From a virus, in the IMG/VR virus record IMGVR_UViG_3300031772_000307, positions 1 to 22,676 of that record: a stretch of 22,676 nt of DNA; one strand, given 5' to 3'. Position numbers and translations under genes: made by a program. The stretch's first letter is position 1; each line of letters opens with the position of its first letter. This document shows, in pieces, positions 20,601-22,676 of the stretch. Under the pieces are notes generated by a model. It made no database searches and was not told the DNA's origin. It saw nothing but the letters and a program-made list of their open reading frames with translations.

Positions 20601-21074
20601 ATGTTGACTCAAGCCAGACTAAAAGAGTTAATGACCTATGACGCTGACACTGGCGTGTTCACCCGAATCAAATCTGTACAGCGATCTGGTCGCCGAGTAA
20701 GTGATATACCAAATACCCACGGGTATCTTTCTGTCTGCATTGACTACAAAATGTATTTACAGCACCGAGCTGCTTGGCTGTACGTTTATGGTAAGTTCCC
20801 TGAAGGTCATTTAGACCACATAAACCGAGTAAAGACGGACAATCGCTTATGTAACTTAAGGGTGGTTACCGACTTTGAAAACAGCCAAAATACTCCACCA
20901 GCAAAAAACAATCTCTATCCCCATGTTCACTGGGTAGCCAAAAAAAATAGCTTTAGAGTGAGAATTAAATCGGCTGGAAAGGCATACGCTAGATACTTTA
21001 AGTCTTTGGAAGACGCAAAAAATTGTTCTGACGAATTTAGGAAAAAATACAAACCCTTATTCACTATTGGTTAA
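20601..21074 (+). CDS. HNH endonuclease with AP2-like C-terminus
   Basis: A 157-residue protein. HRAAWLYVYGKFPEGHLDHI (55-74) holds the HNH His residues (LDH, His73), followed by DNRLCNLRVV and FENSQN, the Asn-rich end of the motif. The C-terminal part, HWVAKKNSFRVRIKSAGK then YFKSLEDAKNCSDEF, resembles an AP2-type DNA-binding unit. This layout is typical of free-standing phage homing endonucleases, and some HNH proteins beside terminase genes aid packaging. A ribosome-site hairpin suggests tight control. It lies between the origin candidate and the terminase genes. Confidence 0.85.
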   Translation: MLTQARLKELMTYDADTGVFTRIKSVQRSGRRVSDIPNTHGYLSVCIDYKMYLQHRAAWLYVYGKFPEGHLDHINRVKTDNRLCNLRVVTDFENSQNTPPAKNNLYPHVHWVAKKNSFRVRIKSAGKAYARYFKSLEDAKNCSDEFRKKYKPLFTIG

Positions 21075-21119
21075 ATCGGCAAAACGAAAATAGAAAAAAA
21101 AGACTATTGACCTCTAATT

Positions 21120-21128
21120 TGCTATAGT
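21120..21128 (+). promoter_or_regulatory. Possible extended -10 promoter for the terminase genes
   Basis: TGCTATAGT in the 90-base gap before the small terminase matches an extended -10 element (TGn then TATAGT). The nearby TTGACC (21107-21112) is only ten bases upstream, too near to be its -35. The predicted transcript would start about 30 bases before the GTG at 21165. Confidence 0.35.
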
Positions 21129-21164
21129 CCCCCCCTATCACGCCCACAACTCCCAAGGACAATC

Positions 21165-21593
21165 GTGAAGATCGAACAGATTGACGACATTCAAGACGAG
21201 GTGCAGCCCAACAAGAAGAAGGCTGGCAGACCCAAGGGTGTATTTGGCTTAAAGCGCCAGATACAAGAGTACGCAAGGAATCCTGACTTAGCGTTACCCA
21301 AGACCGACAATCAAAGAATAAAAGACTTGAAGGATATGCTTATCAGGTCGAGTGGTAAGGATGTTGTCGAAAAGATGATCTCAATAGCGTTGAATGACAA
21401 CCACCCCGCACAGATGGCGGCTATCAAGATGTGTGTAGACCGCACCCTGCCCGTGAGTATGTTTGAGAAGGATAAGAGCCAGAGGAGTGCAATCCACATT
21501 AATATCACGGGCATAGGCGCACCCACAGTAGCCACAACGACAGTTGAAGAAGAACCCAAGGACATAGAAGACATAGAGGCTAAAGATGGCTGA
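21165..21593 (+). CDS. Terminase small subunit
   Basis: A 142-residue protein directly before the large terminase, overlapping it by eight bases. The start is GTG 21165, with AAGGA nearby. It opens with an acidic then basic segment (PNKKKAGRPKGVFGLKRQ), has a helical core including SSGKDVVEKMISIAL and HPAQMAAIKMCVDRTLPVSM, and ends in a Thr/Glu-rich acidic tail. The core pattern and position fit a phage small terminase that recognises packaging DNA. The fold is inferred from context and resemblance. Confidence 0.8.
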   Translation: MKIEQIDDIQDEVQPNKKKAGRPKGVFGLKRQIQEYARNPDLALPKTDNQRIKDLKDMLIRSSGKDVVEKMISIALNDNHPAQMAAIKMCVDRTLPVSMFEKDKSQRSAIHINITGIGAPTVATTTVEEEPKDIEDIEAKDG

Positions 21594-22676
21594 CTTGAAC
21601 TTTGCGCTACTGCCTTGGCAGCAGGAGGTCTACGCCGACAAGACGAGGTTCAAGGTTGTGGTAGCTGGCAGGCGGTGCGGAAAGTCAAGGTTAGCTGTCA
21701 CGACACTATTAATAGAGGGGTTGAACTGTCCCGCTGGCAGTGCGGTGCTGTATGTTGCCCCTACCCAAGGTCAGGCTAGACAGATTGTGTGGGATGTTTT
21801 GCTTGACGTTGGCAGGGAGATTATCCAAAGCAGCCATGTCAACAACATGGAAGTTACCCTCATTAACGGCGCCAAGATATACGTTAGGGGTAGTGACAGA
21901 CCCGACACATTGCGGGGTGTCAGCTTGACTTACGCTGTACTAGACGAGGTTGCTGACATTAAGCCTGAGACTTGGGAACAGGTAATTAGGGCATCCCTAT
22001 CTGACAAGAAGGGTAAAGCCATGTTTATCGGCACACCCAAGGGTAGGAACTGGTTCTTTGATTTGTACAACTTAGGGCAGGAAGGTAGTGACCCTGATTG
22101 GAAATCGTGGCACTTTACTACCCAAGATAACCCGTTAATTGACCCTAGCGAAATCGAGAGTGCGAAGAAGACCCTATCAAGTTTCGCCTTTAAGCAAGAG
22201 TATATGGCATCTTTTTCCAATGCTGGCTCTGATGTATTCAAGGAAGAATGGATTAAGTACGGGGTAGAACCTGAGTATGGTTCTTACTTTGTAGCTGTTG
22301 ACTTAGCTGGCTTTGAGGAAGTAGCTAGACAGGCGGCAAATTCTAAAAAGCGTCTTGACCAGACTGCCATTGCTGTTGTTAAGGTAACTGATGAGGGCAA
22401 ATGGTTTGTCAAAGAGATTGCTTATGGGCGTTGGGACATTCGGGAAACTGCTGCAACGATACTGTTGAAGATACGGGAATACCGCCCTTTAAGTGTTGGA
22501 ATTGAGAGGGGAGCGTTAAAAAACGCTGTTTTGCCGTATTTGAGTGATCTAATGCGGAAAAATAATGTATATTCCCACATAGTTGACTTAACGCATGGCA
22601 ACAGGAAAAAGACTGACAGGATTATCTGGAGTCTCCAAGGAAGGTTTGAGCATGGGCGTATTGTGCTGAACTCTGA
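21586..22676 (+). CDS. terL: Terminase large subunit (partial, runs off the right edge)
   Basis: The frame from ATG 21586 stays open to the window end (363 complete codons). The ATPase motor has the Walker A-like AGRRCGKS (27-34), Walker B YAVLDE (Asp120, Glu121) and the coupling motif FIGTPKG (about 148-153). The nuclease domain begins with FVAVDLAG (Asp239) and SVGIERGA (Glu307); the remaining nuclease residues lie past the edge. It packages phage DNA into the head and cuts it. The start overlaps the small subunit's end by eight bases. Confidence 0.95.
   Translation, partial: MADLNFALLPWQQEVYADKTRFKVVVAGRRCGKSRLAVTTLLIEGLNCPAGSAVLYVAPTQGQARQIVWDVLLDVGREIIQSSHVNNMEVTLINGAKIYVRGSDRPDTLRGVSLTYAVLDEVADIKPETWEQVIRASLSDKKGKAMFIGTPKGRNWFFDLYNLGQEGSDPDWKSWHFTTQDNPLIDPSEIESAKKTLSSFAFKQEYMASFSNAGSDVFKEEWIKYGVEPEYGSYFVAVDLAGFEEVARQAANSKKRLDQTAIAVVKVTDEGKWFVKEIAYGRWDIRETAATILLKIREYRPLSVGIERGALKNAVLPYLSDLMRKNNVYSHIVDLTHGNRKKTDRIIWSLQGRFEHGRIVLNS

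Noticed and set aside
20322-20612. A 96-residue minus-strand frame over the DnaA-box region
   Set aside because: It contains a poly-Pro run from the G-run and otherwise reads as random; there is no ribosome site, and the DNA is better explained by origin signals.
21107-21128. TTGACC and TATAGT as a normal sigma70 promoter before the small terminase
   Set aside because: The spacer is only ten bases, too short for RNA polymerase; only the extended -10 element was kept, at low confidence.
1-22676. Searched by eye for tRNA genes, CRISPR arrays, insertion sequences, integrase and attachment sites
   Set aside because: No cloverleaf, regular repeat-spacer array, transposase or recombinase frame was seen; the short repeats found are origin-like or regulatory in character.

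Overview
The window is part of a tailed double-stranded DNA phage genome with moderate GC content. It is gene-dense, with ATGA and TAATG overlaps, and holds a virion module, a lysis cassette, a leftward operon of small genes, a rightward DNA-metabolism operon and the terminase genes. Large proteins resembling internal virion (ejection) proteins, and no visible tape measure or sheath, suggest podovirus morphology. The i-spanin/o-spanin pair shows a Gram-negative host. The gene style resembles freshwater phages of Betaproteobacteria, but that host assignment is inference. No integrase, tRNA, CRISPR array, insertion sequence or DNA polymerase is visible. Portal and capsid genes would lie outside the window, beyond the large terminase.

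Layout. (1) 1-8089, plus strand: end of an unknown gene, a nozzle-like tail protein, a tail fibre protein, a small cupin, and three Gln/Ala/Gly-rich proteins that are probable internal virion proteins. (2) 8091-10383, plus strand: small membrane proteins, a lipoprotein, a holin candidate, nested Rz/Rz1-type spanins and an M15 peptidase endolysin. (3) 10337-13876, minus strand: a tightly overlapping operon of about 16 mostly tiny genes, including membrane microproteins and candidate Zn-binding and HTH/RHH-like proteins. (4) 13877-14028: a divergent control region with a perfect palindrome on the leftward -35 box and a rightward promoter that appears to give a nearly leaderless mRNA for a small HTH regulator. 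(5) 14029-20039, plus strand: HTH regulator, RuvC-like resolvase, a small protein, Cas4/RecB-like PD-(D/E)XK nuclease, SSB-like protein, terminator, primase-helicase, a repeat-rich intergenic region and two unknown genes. (6) 20040-20600: a 561-base non-coding region with DnaA boxes and other repeats, the best origin candidate. (7) 20601-22676: HNH endonuclease, small terminase and the start of the large terminase.

How it may work together: the divergent switch would control the leftward small-gene operon and the rightward replication/recombination operon. Primase-helicase, SSB, nuclease and resolvase would support replication and recombination using the host polymerase, with DnaA boxes offering a way to recruit the host replisome. 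The HNH-TerS-TerL block would package DNA. The most notable signals are the DnaA-box region, a GGGGACAAA repeat family that begins inside the primase gene, a hairpin that hides the ribosome-binding site of the HNH gene, and a likely ATT start codon at 8091.
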